Of a DNA stretch of 38,415 nt, positions 1-14,467 are shown one piece after another. The position numbers were made by a program, and so were the translations under genes. Numbering within the stretch: the first letter of the stretch is position 1; the number at the start of each line of letters is the position of its first letter. The notes under the pieces were generated by a model, which worked only from the letters and a program-made list of their open reading frames with translations, made no database searches and was not told the origin of the DNA. Origin of the DNA: Zygnema circumcarinatum (Eukaryota; Streptophyta; Zygnematophyceae; Zygnematales; Zygnemataceae); the NCBI GenBank assembly GCA_037447605.1, contig CM074814.1:324175-362589 (forward strand), written 5' to 3'.

Positions 1-49
<49 letters not shown>
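1..49. repeat. (GA)n microsatellite in kinase intron 1
   Basis: An almost pure GA dinucleotide run begins at the window edge. It lies just past the donor site of the kinase's first exon, so on the minus strand it is a CT run inside that gene's first intron. Confidence 0.95.
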
Positions 50-91
50 TCATCATTCCCCTGAGGTGAAGGAGCGAGAAGAGCCTCTCAC

Positions 92-1513
92 CACGAGCTG
101 CTCCTTCCGAATGGTCTTGCACGCGAACGCTTTGCTCGTGGCCTTGAACACGACCTTGTGGATGACGCCGTACTTCCCCCGCCCGAGCTCCTCCCCCAAC
201 ACGACATAGTCCTCGCCGATGTCGACCATGGGCCGCCGAAGCACATTCACCATGTGGAACAAAATCTTGGGCCTCTCCGCCTTCTTTACCGGAGCATCTT
301 GAAGCTGTTGCCCCTCCTCCCCTCCTCCTCCTCCTCCCCCCCCAGCGGAAGCTTCAGTAGCAGCTGCCTCCGTTGAAGCCATCGTAGAAGGAATTTGGAG
401 CGAAGACAAGCTCCACCTTCGTAGCAGCTTCCGCTTCGCCTTGCCTCCCTCTCCCACTCCCGCATTGCCCCCTGCAGCTCCCACCTTCCCTCCTCCTCCC
501 TCCCTCCTTCCCTCACTCCCATCGAAAGAGGGAAGAGCTTCAACTGAGCTCGTCCGCAGCATCCCCCCCCACCGATTCTTCCTCCCTCCCTCCTTTGGAG
601 ACGGAGTAGTGATGCTCGGCTTGCCACCTGTCGGGCTCGGAGTGGTTCCCGAATTTCCGGGACTCAACATATCGAAAAAAAAGCGCTTCCCTCCTGCTCG
701 AATTCCTTCTAGAAGCATCGAATTGTCGACACTTCTCCGGCGATTTTTTGACCTCTTCGCCTTCGATTCCGGCGTCCTCCCACTCCCACTCCTATCTGCC
801 ATTACTCTCAGAGGCCCTTCCAGACTCGTTCTCCGAATGCGAGGCATAAAGAACCACCCACTCGACCCTCCTCCTCCTCCTCCTCCCCACCATCTCCCAC
901 TCTCTACCGCACTATCAGCCTCTCTCTCTCCCCCTTCTCCGTGCACATTCGAACCCACGTCCCCTAATTCGATAACCAGCACCCCCTTGCAGTTCCCCTC
1001 CGTAAAGTGTGACGGCAGAACGGACGGTGCAACTGTAACGGAACCCAAATCCGCAGAGAACCCCTCCGTGTCCCTGCTCACCTCCGTTGCCGTTCTGCTC
1101 CAATCAAGCGAAGACTCAAAGGACTCCTGCTCTGCCACCATGGCTCCCTCCTTCTCCCCTCTCCGCCATAGAAAGTCGAGGCTGCTTATACTTCTGGCCC
1201 TCCCCTTCCTCCTCACTCTCTCCTTCCCTCCTTTGAATTCCTTCCACCCCTCCCGCTCTCCCTCTCTCACCTCCACCACTGACACCGGCGAGATGAGCTC
1301 CAACGATCCACGCCGCCAATGCAGCCTCCTCCCCCCTTTCTTTCCCTCTCCACTCCCCTCCTTTCCACTCCTACTGCTATCCCCCTCCCTCCCTCCCTCT
1401 CCCTGCCCACCGCGAAGCTCTCCGCTTTTCCCAATGTCGGATAAGTACATCCATGCGGGCAGCTCTAAGCTCGCTCTTCGGAAGAGAGGCGCTCTCTTCC
1501 TTCTCTCCTCCAT
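92..1513 (-). CDS. Ser/Thr protein kinase, CDPK-like, first exon only (partial)
   Basis: This is the first coding exon of a protein kinase; the rest lies left of the window. The last 40 or so residues are the start of a kinase domain: a glycine loop read as GRGKYG, then the ATP-anchoring lysine in FACKTIRKEQL. The style resembles calcium-dependent protein kinases and CDPK-related kinases, but no EF-hands can be checked. About 430 residues precede the domain. They are low in complexity (Gly, Glu and Arg rich) and carry seven short basic-Ser motifs (RRAS, RRGS, RARS, RRTS, RRRS, LRTSS, RRWS). The exon probably ends at 92, where GTG is followed by GTGAGA, a good donor. I chose the ATG at 1513 because its context is GGCGCCATGG; an in-frame ATG at 1618 would add 35 residues. 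Family assignment to 'protein kinase' is firm; the CDPK subtype is likely only. Confidence 0.75.
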
Positions 1514-1540
1514 GGCGCCGGGGGGGGAAGCTGACTTGTT

Positions 1541-1550
1541 GACACGTGTC
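1541..1550. promoter_or_regulatory. Palindromic G-box/ABRE-like site
   Basis: The perfect palindrome GACACGTGTC contains the CACGTG core bound by bZIP and bHLH factors. It sits 28 bp upstream of the preferred kinase start codon. If the upstream ATG at 1618 is used it would instead lie inside coding sequence. Confidence 0.45.
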
Positions 1551-1619
1551 CGCTTCTGGAAGCTCCACGTGCTGAAAACGGAGGGGAACCATTTCCGCGG
1601 GCTTTCGGAGGCGGGCATT

Positions 1620-2250
1620 CGGCCAGGCTCATTCGCGCTATCGACCCCCCTCTACCTCTGCGCGCTCTCTCTCCCTCTCCGTCTTCCCTCTCTGTCCCTC
1701 TCCTTCTCTTCCAATACGCCTTCCCTCGACTCTCCCCGCTATCTGCTCTCTACCGCTCAGGACCTTTGCCTCCCTCACTGCCTTCCTCCCTCTTGCTCCC
1801 TCTCCCTCTCTCCTTATTCCACTAATGCCCTCCCTTTGCACTACCACTCTCAATCGACCCCACAAGCCCACCTCCTCCTTGCCCTCTCTCACACTCTCTC
1901 CCCTCTCTCGTTTTCCCTTCCTCCCGAAAATCCTCTCTCCCTCTCTTTCCCTACCTCCCTCCGTTCCTCCCTTCCCTCTCTCTTTCTTTCCCTCTCCCTC
2001 CCCTCTCTTCCTCTCCCTCCCCCTCTCTCCCTCTTCCTCTCCCTCTCCCTTTCCTTGTCCCTCTCCTTCTCCCTCTTCCTCTCCCTCGCCCTCTTTCCCT
2101 CTCTCCCTCTCTCCCTCGCTCCCTCTTTCCCTCTCTCCCTCTCTCCCTCTCTCCCCCTCTCCCTCTCCCTCTCTCCTTCTCTCCCCCTCTCCCCCTCTCC
2201 CCCTCTCCCTCTCTCCCTCTCTCCCTCTCTCTCCCTCTCTCACTCTGCCT
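1620..2250. repeat. CT-rich low-complexity tract upstream of kinase
   Basis: About 630 bp of imperfect CTCTCCCT-type pyrimidine repeat lies on the plus strand (GA-rich on the kinase strand). The open frames across it are compositional artefacts. It probably forms part of the kinase's 5' leader and promoter. Confidence 0.85.
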
Positions 2251-3300
2251 CGTACCGCCGCCGGGTGGCAGTACACCTCCCGCCGCCTGGGCGGGGCGCG
2301 GGCGTTAAATGCGGCCGGGCGGCACCGACACGCCGCGGGGACCGCTTCGGGACCCCCTTTGTACCCGCTGCCGACTTTAAGCCCATTTTTAACTTTCCAA
2401 TAAACAAAGAGTCCCCGTTTTCGGGTGCAAACGGGGTGTATGGCGAGGCAGAGTTGATTTACGGGATAATGATTCAGATCCACCAGTGGATCGTAGAGCT
2501 ATTTGTAGTGGATCTTCCAGATAGAGTGGATCGGGCTGTTCAAACGTGTACGGACGGACAGGCGGCGGCCTCTCTGGCGGGGGCTGGCTTTGGCGCGACT
2601 CGAATCTGTTGATTCAGCTGCCATATACCCCATTTGTACCCCATTCGAAAGCTTAAATTTTTTTGTTACAGAAGAAAGTACTAGAAATACCGTTCCCTGC
2701 GGATTTTTTCCACCACAGCGAGACTGGAACTGCACCTGCAACTGCGACTGTTGGACGGGCTAGAGATCGGATTACAGGGACATGGCCACGTGGGGCCCCG
2801 TCCGTACGAGACTAAATCGACACAGATTCGAATCTTTTGATATTCTCCACGATCCTCATAAAGAATCTGTGATATTTGACGAATCTAAAAGATCACAAAT
2901 CAAATCTGTAGATTCCTTGGAAAATATCTCCAAATCTGACCGTCAAGGGGCAATCTCAGGATTTCAAAACGGCCCACTGCCAGTTTGCCACGTTTACGCA
3001 TTCTTATGACACCACGTGTCAATTTCACCTCCAGGCAGGCAGACGTGGCCATTTCGTTTCCCGCCACGTGTTCCTCATTTTTGGTACTGTCCGACCGTAT
3101 ATTGTTTTGTCCTATCAGCAGACGTTCCCTTCCGCGCTCCCACCTGGAACCTTCCAACGCAGTTCCAAGCCCAAAAGCTTAGTTTTCTGAAATCTTTTCC
3201 CTATTCTCTCCCTCCTCCCTCCCTCCCGTCCTCTCCCCTTCCCTCCCTGCCTCTCTCCCTCCCTCCCTCTCTCCCTAGGATTAGGTTGCGGCTGCGCGCC
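2251..3300. promoter_or_regulatory. Spacer between kinase and methyltransferase, with three G-boxes
   Basis: This is a divergent intergenic region of about 1 kb. A GC-rich segment (about 2255-2350) is followed by ordinary sequence without a credible gene. Three CACGTG cores are present at 2787-2792, 3013-3018 and 3065-3070; the last two lie 230-290 bp upstream of the methyltransferase ATG, a typical promoter position. A short CT-rich leader (3205-3278) directly precedes that start codon. Confidence 0.5.
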
Positions 3301-7003
<3,703 letters not shown>

Positions 7004-7822
7004 GATCAACTTCTTTACTTTATTTGACCTTCTTTTTTTAAAGGCTGTTGATCCGTTTTTGTCATAGTCGTGTTCACATTTGTGGCCTCGCCGATGTCAT
7101 CCAATCACTTTTTTGTAGTTCCATTTTTGTACAATGGGAAAGCAGGCTTCATCCAAAGCATGTTGCACAGTACTCGTTCTAGAAAACCCTAAAAAAATTC
7201 TAGCAATCGGTGGGTACTCGGTCATGCTGTAAGACAAGTTTTTTTTTTTTTTTTTTGTTTTTTATTATTTCGATCATCTTGACAGTTTTCAAACGAGCCA
7301 ATTCAAAAGCGCATTTGCCAGGACAGTGCCAACAGGCAGACATGTCTTTATTTGACCTAAATTCTACGTTGTGGAACACAAGCTAGTTAGGACTATTGGC
7401 CCTCACAGAGATGAGGTGAGGCAAAAAGCAAGATTCTCACTTCACTTTCTATATACAAAGACGCCTGCCTTTTTTGAAAGACCTTTCAAGAGCCCATTTT
7501 GGTGAACCCTCAAGTAAACTCTGAATTAGTAACAGCCACACTTCACACCTTTCTACAACTTGACTAGAGAATCGAACTGACACAAGGGACGATGTATTTC
7601 GAGCAACTACAGGTGCACCTCGTTCCATGTACTAACTGAGTAAAAGAAGAAGAAGTAGAAGACGAAGCTGAAGAAGCTGATTCCGAAAGAGTTTCGGTTA
7701 TTTCATTTTTGTGAAGTCTAGCTAAAAATCTGATTGCTTCCTCACCAGATTCAAGGAAATCAGCGCGTTCCAAAAGGACTCCTCAAAAAGGCATGAAGGG
7801 ATGTCCGTGAAAAGGTGTTCCG
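7004..7822. other. Convergent 3' region between methyltransferase and NRL-1
   Basis: No gene is seen here. It holds the 3' untranslated region of the methyltransferase gene, a poly-T run near 7239-7255 and, from about 7407 rightward, the 3' flank of NRL-1, which is duplicated in inverted orientation at 23679-24107. Confidence 0.6.
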
Positions 7823-9720
7823 CTAACGCTGCGGCAAAACCGACCTTGGCGTCCCTTCCTCTCCTGACACGCTGAGCTTCACCCTCTTAGAATGTTTTTC
7901 CACCTCCGCCATTAGACAGTTGGTAGTATTCTTCTCCATCTGTAACGAAGCCCGAGTGATCTCCAATTCCTCATGCATCCTCTTCACTGAGCCATGCAGG
8001 GATTCGATCGTCTTGGCCTGATCCTCTACCTTCTTCTTCTCCGCCATGAGAGCCTTTTCATGGAAGGCCAACATGGCTGAGATAAAACGCGGTTTTGCAG
8101 GAAGCCTCCCTCCCAGCAGAGCATGCTTCACCATCTCCTGCGAGAGCTTAAGACTCTCAAGATTCTCTCCTGCGAGGTGATCGCAGAGCTTCACACGATC
8201 ATCTTCACTCACATCAGTGTTGTTCACCAAAAACATGTCGATCGCTATGTACAAAATGTCGCAATTTTTTCGGGCATTCTTCGGCAGCACTTCACATAAT
8301 GCATGAAGATTGGCAAGAGTCAACTTCTTGTCCTCCGCAGCTTTAAGAATGTAAGCATCCGCGAGCTTTCCAGCAGCTATTAAGTTTCCAGAAGCAGCAG
8401 TTCCATCGATTGGAAGTTCCTTTGCATAGAGAGCGAAAATAGTGCATACGCTTTCTGGATGAAGCGATTTCACTTCCTCAAATCCGACTTGAGGAAGAAC
8501 CTTTCCAATGCGGCGCTGAATATCAGAGGCCAATTTTGAGCCCAAGGCTTCGCTGTGCCTCATCAATGTGACGAGATATGAAGGGCTGGGAGGAATGGTA
8601 AGTTTCATCTGCTCCGATCTTCCATGCGCTGACTCACAAGGTTCACATTTAATGTTAGTTAGAGGCCAATCAAGCATTTTCACAAGGTATGTGAGAATTA
8701 CTTGAAGTTTCATTGCTCCTTCGGTCGGCGACAACCCTGTGTCGGAAACCATTGTGGAACCATCCTCCTGTATCAAAGGTTCAAACATCCATTTCTTTCC
8801 TGCAGAAGCGAGAGAATTCCCTGTTCTGATAAATGTGACATTGTGTTCCTCAAAAACGGTCAAAAGAGCCTTCAATTGTTCCAATGGCAATGCCGCGACA
8901 TGTCTGAAGAAGTTCCATGTCTCCGAAACTCGTTCTAAAGGATCAGGAAGGTGGTCAATGGATTCTGCATAGACTGCAAGTCCCTCACCAACTGTTCCAG
9001 TCAAGAAGTCAAGCAGTTAACCAGTCAGGCTAATCAGTCTAGTTATTTCGTCATGCAGTAAAAAGTAGTTTATTAGAATGTACCGTTCTATCAGTGAGCA
9101 GGTCTATATTGCCTGCTCTACTTTCAGTATAAGGAATCGGTTAACGTTAACAATATCCATAATTCGTACATTGTCACTTAACAATAACAATATAATATGA
9201 CCTGCTTTTGGAGTTTCATAAAAAAGTCACCTGAGATGGTCGTTTGGCAGGCGGAGACGATGTCGCTCCCAAGAGTGTGCGCATATTTCCTCACAACCGC
9301 ATCATTAAGAATCTCCAAGCAGGCTTTCCAATTCGTATAAACCTCCGCTTTCAAATACCCAACACAAGCGTTGATCAAATTATCCGGAGAAAAATCGTCG
9401 GTCATCTCTAAATGCAATGCACCCAAAAGAGTGTGAGTCACGGAGGTCTTCGGAATGGCTGACGAGACTCCGTAACAGTAGTCTGCAATGGCATGGAACG
9501 CCTGCAGCCCCCCGGGAAGCTCGTCGAGCTCGAGCACTGCCTCATCCTTAAGATGATGAAGCTTCTCCTTCAATTTGGGGCTCCGCGTGAAGAAGGGGAA
9601 GCGGTGCAAGCGCAGCTCTTTGCCGCCGATGCGAACGATTAAGTCGCTGAGTTCTCCGGATAGGCGGAAGGGTGCCCATGGTGACATGGGAAGGGTTAGC
9701 TTTGGGGCTATGGCCACCAT
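7823..9720 (-). CDS. NRL-1: BTB/POZ-NPH3 domain protein
   Basis: This is an NPH3/RPT2-like protein. Family members bind CULLIN3 through the BTB domain and act with phototropins at the plasma membrane. The two exons are 9720-9231 and 8991-7823 (phase-1 GT-AG intron of 239 bp), giving 552 residues. Exon 1 (residues 1-163) is the BTB region. Exon 2 holds the NPH3 domain (about 195-480), recognised by LPLEQLK, SYLVTLMRHSEAL and LPKNARKNCDILYIAIDMFL, then a short coiled coil (about 485-535). It differs from NRL-2 at about 20 of 552 residues, so the duplication is recent. The ATG at 9720 matches the NRL-2 start; the open frame extends further upstream but only over leader sequence. It is convergent with the methyltransferase gene. 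Family identity is firm; a role in light-directed movement is inferred from relatives. Confidence 0.92.
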
Positions 9721-9894
9721 GGATGGAGGAGGGAAAGGACTATATGGAAAAGCTATTTCACCTGCAGAGAAAGAGGGAGGGGTAGAAGAAAAGGAGAGAG
9801 GAGAGGAGAGATTGAAATGACATACGATCTTTAAATGCTCCGCTGCCGATCCCTCCGCCCTTTTCCTTCGTCCTAACAAGGGAGAGACACAAGT

Positions 9895-10250
9895 GCAACT
9901 CCCTCTCACCCTCTCTCTCCCGCCTCACCCCGCTCCCCCTCTCCCCTTCAACACCCTCCCCTCTCCATCTCCACTCCCTCGTCCTCTCTCTCCCTCTCCC
10001 TCTCCAACTCCCCTCCCACTCCCTCTTCCTGCCCCTTCTCCCCCGCTCTCCCTTTCCCCCTTCTCTCCCACTTCCTCTTCCCAACGCTCTCCTCCTTTCT
10101 CCCTCTCCACCTCCTCTCCCTCTTCCGTTCCCTCGTCCTCTCCCCATCCCTCTCCTTCTTTCTCCCTCTCCCCATCTCTCTCCCCCTTCCCCTTGCCCTC
10201 TCCTGCCCCTCCCTCTCCCTCTCTCTCTCTCCCTATCTCTCCCTAACTGT
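9895..10250. repeat. CT-rich tract in NRL-1 leader
   Basis: About 350 bp is pyrimidine-rich on the plus strand, that is GA-rich on the NRL-1 sense strand. It lies between the conserved promoter block and the conserved sequence just before the start codon. Equivalent tracts occur in the same place in NRL-2 (21283-21600) and in the orphan block (24918-25228). Confidence 0.85.
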
Positions 10251-10254
10251 CTGT

Positions 10255-11115
10255 CGTTCCATCTGCAGCCACGGAAGAGCAAAGACAAGATCCTTCCCGA
10301 GCCTCTGCCATGGCCAGCAGGTCTTTGGGGTTTGGAAAAAAGCTGAACCTGCACAGGTACGGAGCGAACGAGGGGCTTTAAGCTTCTAATTTCAATGGCT
10401 TTTTGGGTCTTCACAGCCGTTTTCAAAACGAAAGCAGAAGTGAAGCTGCATGGGAGGGGCTGTGCGTACACAGCTGGCAGCAGCTATGGCGGCAGAAACT
10501 CCTCTAGTTCTGAATGCAAAATTTAAGAAAAAAAAAAAAAAAAAAAAGGGGTTCATTATCAATCCTGTCTTTCAGTCTCCAACTTTGCCTCTTTAGCGCC
10601 TTTCATGCTCAAATTTCAAACTCAAAATTTTTAACCATTGGACATTATTGGACATTCTAGAGCTTCTGGAGCAGTGTTATGTCACAGGCTCTATGTGTCC
10701 AGTCACAATTCCAGTTCAGTCACCACTTGCACATGTTGACCAACATGGGAAACTACCTAAAGAAGTCGTACTTCACACGTGCGAACGGAGGGGCGAACAC
10801 ATTGAACATTGTTCCATGGGCCCATGAGTCCACTCAAAACAACATCAGCAACAACAACAAACTAGCCCCGCCTTCAACTCCTATACAACAACCAATAGCC
10901 ATTGTCACAAGGGTTCAGAAGGCCCTACAAGGGCATGGTGGTGCGCAAATCCACATACGTCCGTAAAGCGGTTGCAGTGTGCCCCCAACGCTCTGAAAAT
11001 GGAACAACATTGACTGGGACGGTGGTTAACACGTGCGTCTACATCCAGTAGCCAATGGGAGCCGCACACGTGGCATTGAAAAGTAGGCTCCCATGACATG
11101 GAAATGACATGTAGT
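10255..11115 (-). promoter_or_regulatory. NRL promoter block, copy 1
   Basis: This upstream block of NRL-1 is conserved in two other places (19449-20300 and 24108-24918). It contains G-box-bearing TCACACGTGCGAA (10773-10785), a second ACGTGG site near 11068, a CCAAT box within GCCAATGGGAGCCGCA (11051-11066), and an A run near 10528. The proximal 250 bp (10255-10520) is the best conserved part among the three copies. It lacks a roughly 100-bp A-rich segment that both other copies keep. Promoter function is inferred from position and conservation. Confidence 0.6.
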
Positions 11116-11777
11116 ATTGAGTTCCTTCAGTTAAGCGTGGAAGGCGGCTTAGCACATGGAACAGTGTGATAACTGAACGGCGAACGGCATGGCGGCCGCT
11201 TCACATGATGTGGGTATGTGCGCATGCGTGTTCCATCGCCATGCCCATAAAAGCCCCCCATGGTCATACAATGTGGCACAACGTCAAAATGAAGCAAAGG
11301 CCTGGGAATGGCTATGAGGAAACTTTCAAAGCATGAAACCTTTTGAGTGGATGTTGAATACAATGCGCTTGCTAGACATGTTAGGTCCATCCAAATTTCG
11401 AGCCACGAATGAGAGGCGTGTTGTGCTCTTTCAAATGACAACACGTACATTCAAAGTTCACTTCCACAACACATAAGCAGCAAAATGCACAAAATTTGTA
11501 GTCCATGTATTTTTTCAAAGGAGGTGCAGTCTTCTAACATGCAGACTCATGGCCCCATAGAAGCTCTTCATCAAGTAGATGCAGCATTGTGAGAACTGCC
11601 ATGCATGCATGGACTGCCTCAACGCGTGACCCATCTTCCTCGCCATTGCATGCTCACTTCTAAACTGCGTTCAAAGACCGTCGGTATATAGTGCGAGCCC
11701 TCTCCTTCTGCAGCCTCATATCCTAAAAACCCTAAAAACCTCAAACCTCTATGAGCCTCGCCCCCTTGAAAAAAGGC
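11116..11777. other. Intergenic region, 3' side of GIL1-A
   Basis: No protein-coding gene is supported here. The stretch should contain the 3' untranslated region of GIL1-A. A TATATAG sequence near 11695 is followed by AAACCCTA-like telo-box repeats (11725-11750), read on the plus strand; what they serve is unclear. Confidence 0.4.
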
Positions 11778-13613
11778 TTAAGGGAGAACCGGATACACCA
11801 CCGCAGGAATGACTGATTTGCGGACTCTGAAACCGGGGGTCACGCAGAAGGCGACATTCTCAATGTCACCATTGTCGGGCGAGACCGCGCATGGCACGAG
11901 CTCCATCAGAGCAGGGTCAAAGGCAGCTCCCCTTGCAACCCTAAAGATGGCGGCGGGGGGGTCAAAACTCTGAGCCAACTTGTGCAGTGACCACAACGCT
12001 TTACAGAGCGACCAAAGCTTGGCATTGCTGCGTCCTATGTCGAAAGAATTATCTTCCCAAGATACATTAGCCTGAGTAGCCCGGCACTTCTGATACCTTA
12101 GAAAGAGGCGAAGAGCGCAGAATTTCTTATACAAGAAGGACGATAATATGGCATCTCTCTCTTCAATTGCCCATTGCTCTTCCTTCTTCAGCTCGTTGAA
12201 ATGCTGAAATGTTTTTTGGCTTCGTTTCACCTCATCGAGGCATGCTGAAAACCCGTCCGGAGAAAAAACCTCATTCTCAAAGGCTTCAAAGATTATGGCA
12301 GCGACTTGCGATTCCAGCACGCACTTGGTATGCGCAGGGCGACTGAACTTCACTCCTATTTGAAGCAGCTGCAAATTCCGCCACATCATGTTCTGATCAC
12401 CTCCGCACATGCTTGTAAGCTTTTCTCGAATATCGGCACAAAAATATCGCAGAGCTTCCCTAACTTTCTCATTCGCTGCCTGAAGATCGTGCGGTTGCGC
12501 GAGAGAGCTATCATAGGACCCGCTGATGGTGTCTTTGGACGAGACATATTGTTCGAGCATAGAGAGCTTTGAGAGGGTTTGATCCCTCTCCCGCTTTACT
12601 CTCTCTCCTTCCGCAAGCGATGCTGCACTTTCCGCCTGAGTAGTTGTGAGCAGATTCTGAAGGTTCCGAACCTTCTCTTCAAAATTCCTGACCTCTCCTT
12701 TCGCCTTCAAAGTTATTCTCTCGTTTTGAAGCGCATAGTAGCGTGCTACAGCTTCCTTTTCTTTTTTGTACGCCGTTATCGCTGAAGCGTGAGATTCCTC
12801 TTGCTCTTTGATAACCGTTTGGGCAGCAATCAACTCTTTCTGGAGTTCAGCCACAGCTCTATTCCTGTCCTTCAGCTGTTCTTCCATACACAACAGATTT
12901 ATCGTTTTCACTTCACTGTCTACGATAATCTCGTTTCGAATCATCTCCATGTTCTTTGACACCTGCTTAAGCTCATCTGCGCCCAATTCGACTATTCGGC
13001 CCATTTCCTGGCTCTCCTGTCGCCATCCATTTCTGTCCATTGTCAACTGTGAGGTTTCCTTTAAGAACACCTCCTCATTTGTAAGCAGAGCCTCCTCCAA
13101 ATCCTTAACCCTCCTCTCTACCTCCGAACGGCTCAACTTTAATCGTTCATTCTCTAATTGCACTTGACGACATGCTGCAACTGCTTCCTGTTCTTCATCA
13201 TCCCTCCATCGCTTTCCGGTTTCCAGATTTCGAACGATTACAAAATCTGCCAAAGTATCACCACTCCCTCCTGCACCTTGTTTTGGTTTATCCAGATTCG
13301 CATACCCCTGCGACATCCCAACGTTCCCTCGCCCTCCAAAGAACTTCCCTAAGATGGCGTTCATACTGCTTATAGTTTCTTCTGCTGCATGCTTTTGTTT
13401 GTAAGCATGATCAAGAGTCTCCATTAACATTGCACGAACTGCAACATGAACAGAAGAAGCATTATCCAAGCACGCGCCATCCGCAAAGTCAGAGAAAACG
13501 CACTGCAATCCTACGCTTTGTGAAGAGCTCCAGTCTCTTCTGAAAGGAAAAATCTGCACAGAAACATTTTGGAATCCGTGCTCCGAGCTTCCCCCGCTGC
13601 TCGACCGTGCCAT
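11778..13613 (-). CDS. GIL1-A: DUF641/GIL1-like coiled-coil protein
   Basis: This single-exon gene encodes 611 residues. The C-terminal 245 or so residues are a DUF641 domain like that of GRAVITROPIC IN THE LIGHT 1. They start at SGSYDSSLAQPHDLQ (about residue 365) and end with the family hallmarks SLHKLAQSFDPPAAIFRV and FCVTPGFRVRKSVIPAVVYP. Residues about 100-360 are charged heptad-like sequence, predicted coiled coil. The first 95 residues match nothing I recognise and differ from GIL1-B and GIL1-C. GIL1 proteins help light randomise hypocotyl growth direction; whether this one does is unknown. It is more diverged from GIL1-B and GIL1-C than they are from each other, so it was probably an earlier duplicate. 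It lies head-to-head with the chimeric gene at 14468. Confidence 0.85.
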   Translation of the reverse strand: MARSSSGGSSEHGFQNVSVQIFPFRRDWSSSQSVGLQCVFSDFADGACLDNASSVHVAVRAMLMETLDHAYKQKHAAEETISSMNAILGKFFGGRGNVGMSQGYANLDKPKQGAGGSGDTLADFVIVRNLETGKRWRDDEEQEAVAACRQVQLENERLKLSRSEVERRVKDLEEALLTNEEVFLKETSQLTMDRNGWRQESQEMGRIVELGADELKQVSKNMEMIRNEIIVDSEVKTINLLCMEEQLKDRNRAVAELQKELIAAQTVIKEQEESHASAITAYKKEKEAVARYYALQNERITLKAKGEVRNFEEKVRNLQNLLTTTQAESAASLAEGERVKRERDQTLSKLSMLEQYVSSKDTISGSYDSSLAQPHDLQAANEKVREALRYFCADIREKLTSMCGGDQNMMWRNLQLLQIGVKFSRPAHTKCVLESQVAAIIFEAFENEVFSPDGFSACLDEVKRSQKTFQHFNELKKEEQWAIEERDAILSSFLYKKFCALRLFLRYQKCRATQANVSWEDNSFDIGRSNAKLWSLCKALWSLHKLAQSFDPPAAIFRVARGAAFDPALMELVPCAVSPDNGDIENVAFCVTPGFRVRKSVIPAVVYPVLP

Positions 13614-14074
13614 GAAAGCAGCTGTCCTCCCAAAATGCTCAAAAGGTTATCAAAAAAAAGAAACTATAGCTGCACTGATGATAAAACTGCCAAAAAGGAT
13701 CGTCGAAAATGCCTAATGCGAAACTACGCCTTGCTATAAGGCAATATGAGAGGAACTGGAATTCGTTCCGAGCAGCAGCAGGTCGTAAACTTCCAGAATG
13801 CAGTCATGCAGGCCGGCGGAGCCTGCAGGGCCATGCAGTCGGCCCCCGCCCCTCGCATGTTCTTGGAAGCAGAACGGAAGAGGGCTGAAGAGGTCGGCCT
13901 TCGGTTGTTCGCACAACAACAAGCTGCTCATGACTTCATGGAACATTGTTCGTTTTGAGGTATGGAAGGCCCTAAAGGACGAGTAGAGCGGGCGCTGGCG
14001 ATGACATTGTTTGGTGAACTTGACGGACATTGGCACTCTGTGATGGCTCCCATAACATTGTCAAGTTATCAACT
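13614..14074. other. Divergent spacer upstream of GIL1-A
   Basis: About 460 bp contains the presumed GIL1-A promoter. I see no gene. The short open frames here have no recognisable content. Confidence 0.4.
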
Positions 14075-14467
14075 ACGTTATCTCCGTAGCGCACCACGCT
14101 AGTGCCAACTGTCGTTCAGTGTCACTGCCGCTCCATGCGCCCTCCAACTGCTGCGCTCCATGTTGGAAATTAACTGCGGTTCTATCGAGATTGGCCGTTC
14201 CACTCACACGTGCGAATCGCCCGGCGGCCAATCAGCGCGCGTCCATGCAGTGCGTTGCAGGCCGAGGGAAGGAAGCCCTCGGACCGCCATGGCTGCACCT
14301 TCCAGCACTTCCCTCTGGAGGACCTCTTCTCTTTTTAAAAAGCTAGCCGGATGTTTTGATTGCAGAAACGAGGCAATATTCTGGTGAGACGGTGGCGTGA
14401 AATCATTGCAAGAACAGTTTATTTCTTCTTTAGTCCATTCGGATCATCAAGGTGAGCAGCTATTCCC
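14075..14467 (+). promoter_or_regulatory. GIL1 promoter block, copy 1 (drives chimeric gene)
   Basis: This block is conserved with 18635-19050 (inverted, upstream of GIL1-B) and 29800-30150 (upstream of GIL1-C). It includes G-box TCACACGTGCGAA (14204-14216), a CCAAT box in GGCCAATCAGCGCG, and a TATA-like TTTTTAAAAAGC near 14332. It ends with AGCTATTCCCATGG around the start codon. Confidence 0.6.

Larger units (their letters stand above)
7407..11115. repeat. Left arm of large inverted duplication (NRL-1 arm)
   Basis: The whole stretch, comprising NRL-1, its intron, leader, promoter and 3' flank, matches 19449-24107 in reverse orientation. The outer match ends at the CCTCACAGAG boundary near 7407. 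The inner match ends just after GGAAATGACATGTA near 11115. About 8.3 kb of spacer separates the arms. Relative to the right arm it lacks an 853-bp insertion and a roughly 100-bp promoter segment. Confidence 0.85.

Noticed and set aside
441-2612. 723-residue plus-strand open frame, Ser/Pro/Leu rich
   Set aside because: It is antisense to the kinase exon and then runs through CT repeats; composition explains its length and no domain is visible.
9758-10471. Minus-strand frame of 237 residues upstream of NRL-1 and its plus-strand equivalent at 20073-20486
   Set aside because: Both are promoter/leader sequence; the start part is similar between copies because the DNA is duplicated, and the rest is GA repeat. 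No frame conservation beyond that.
11690-11760. Plus-strand promoter (TATATAG plus telo-box) that would transcribe antisense to GIL1-A
   Set aside because: Only short motif matches with no downstream plus-strand gene; noted in the feature list but not claimed.
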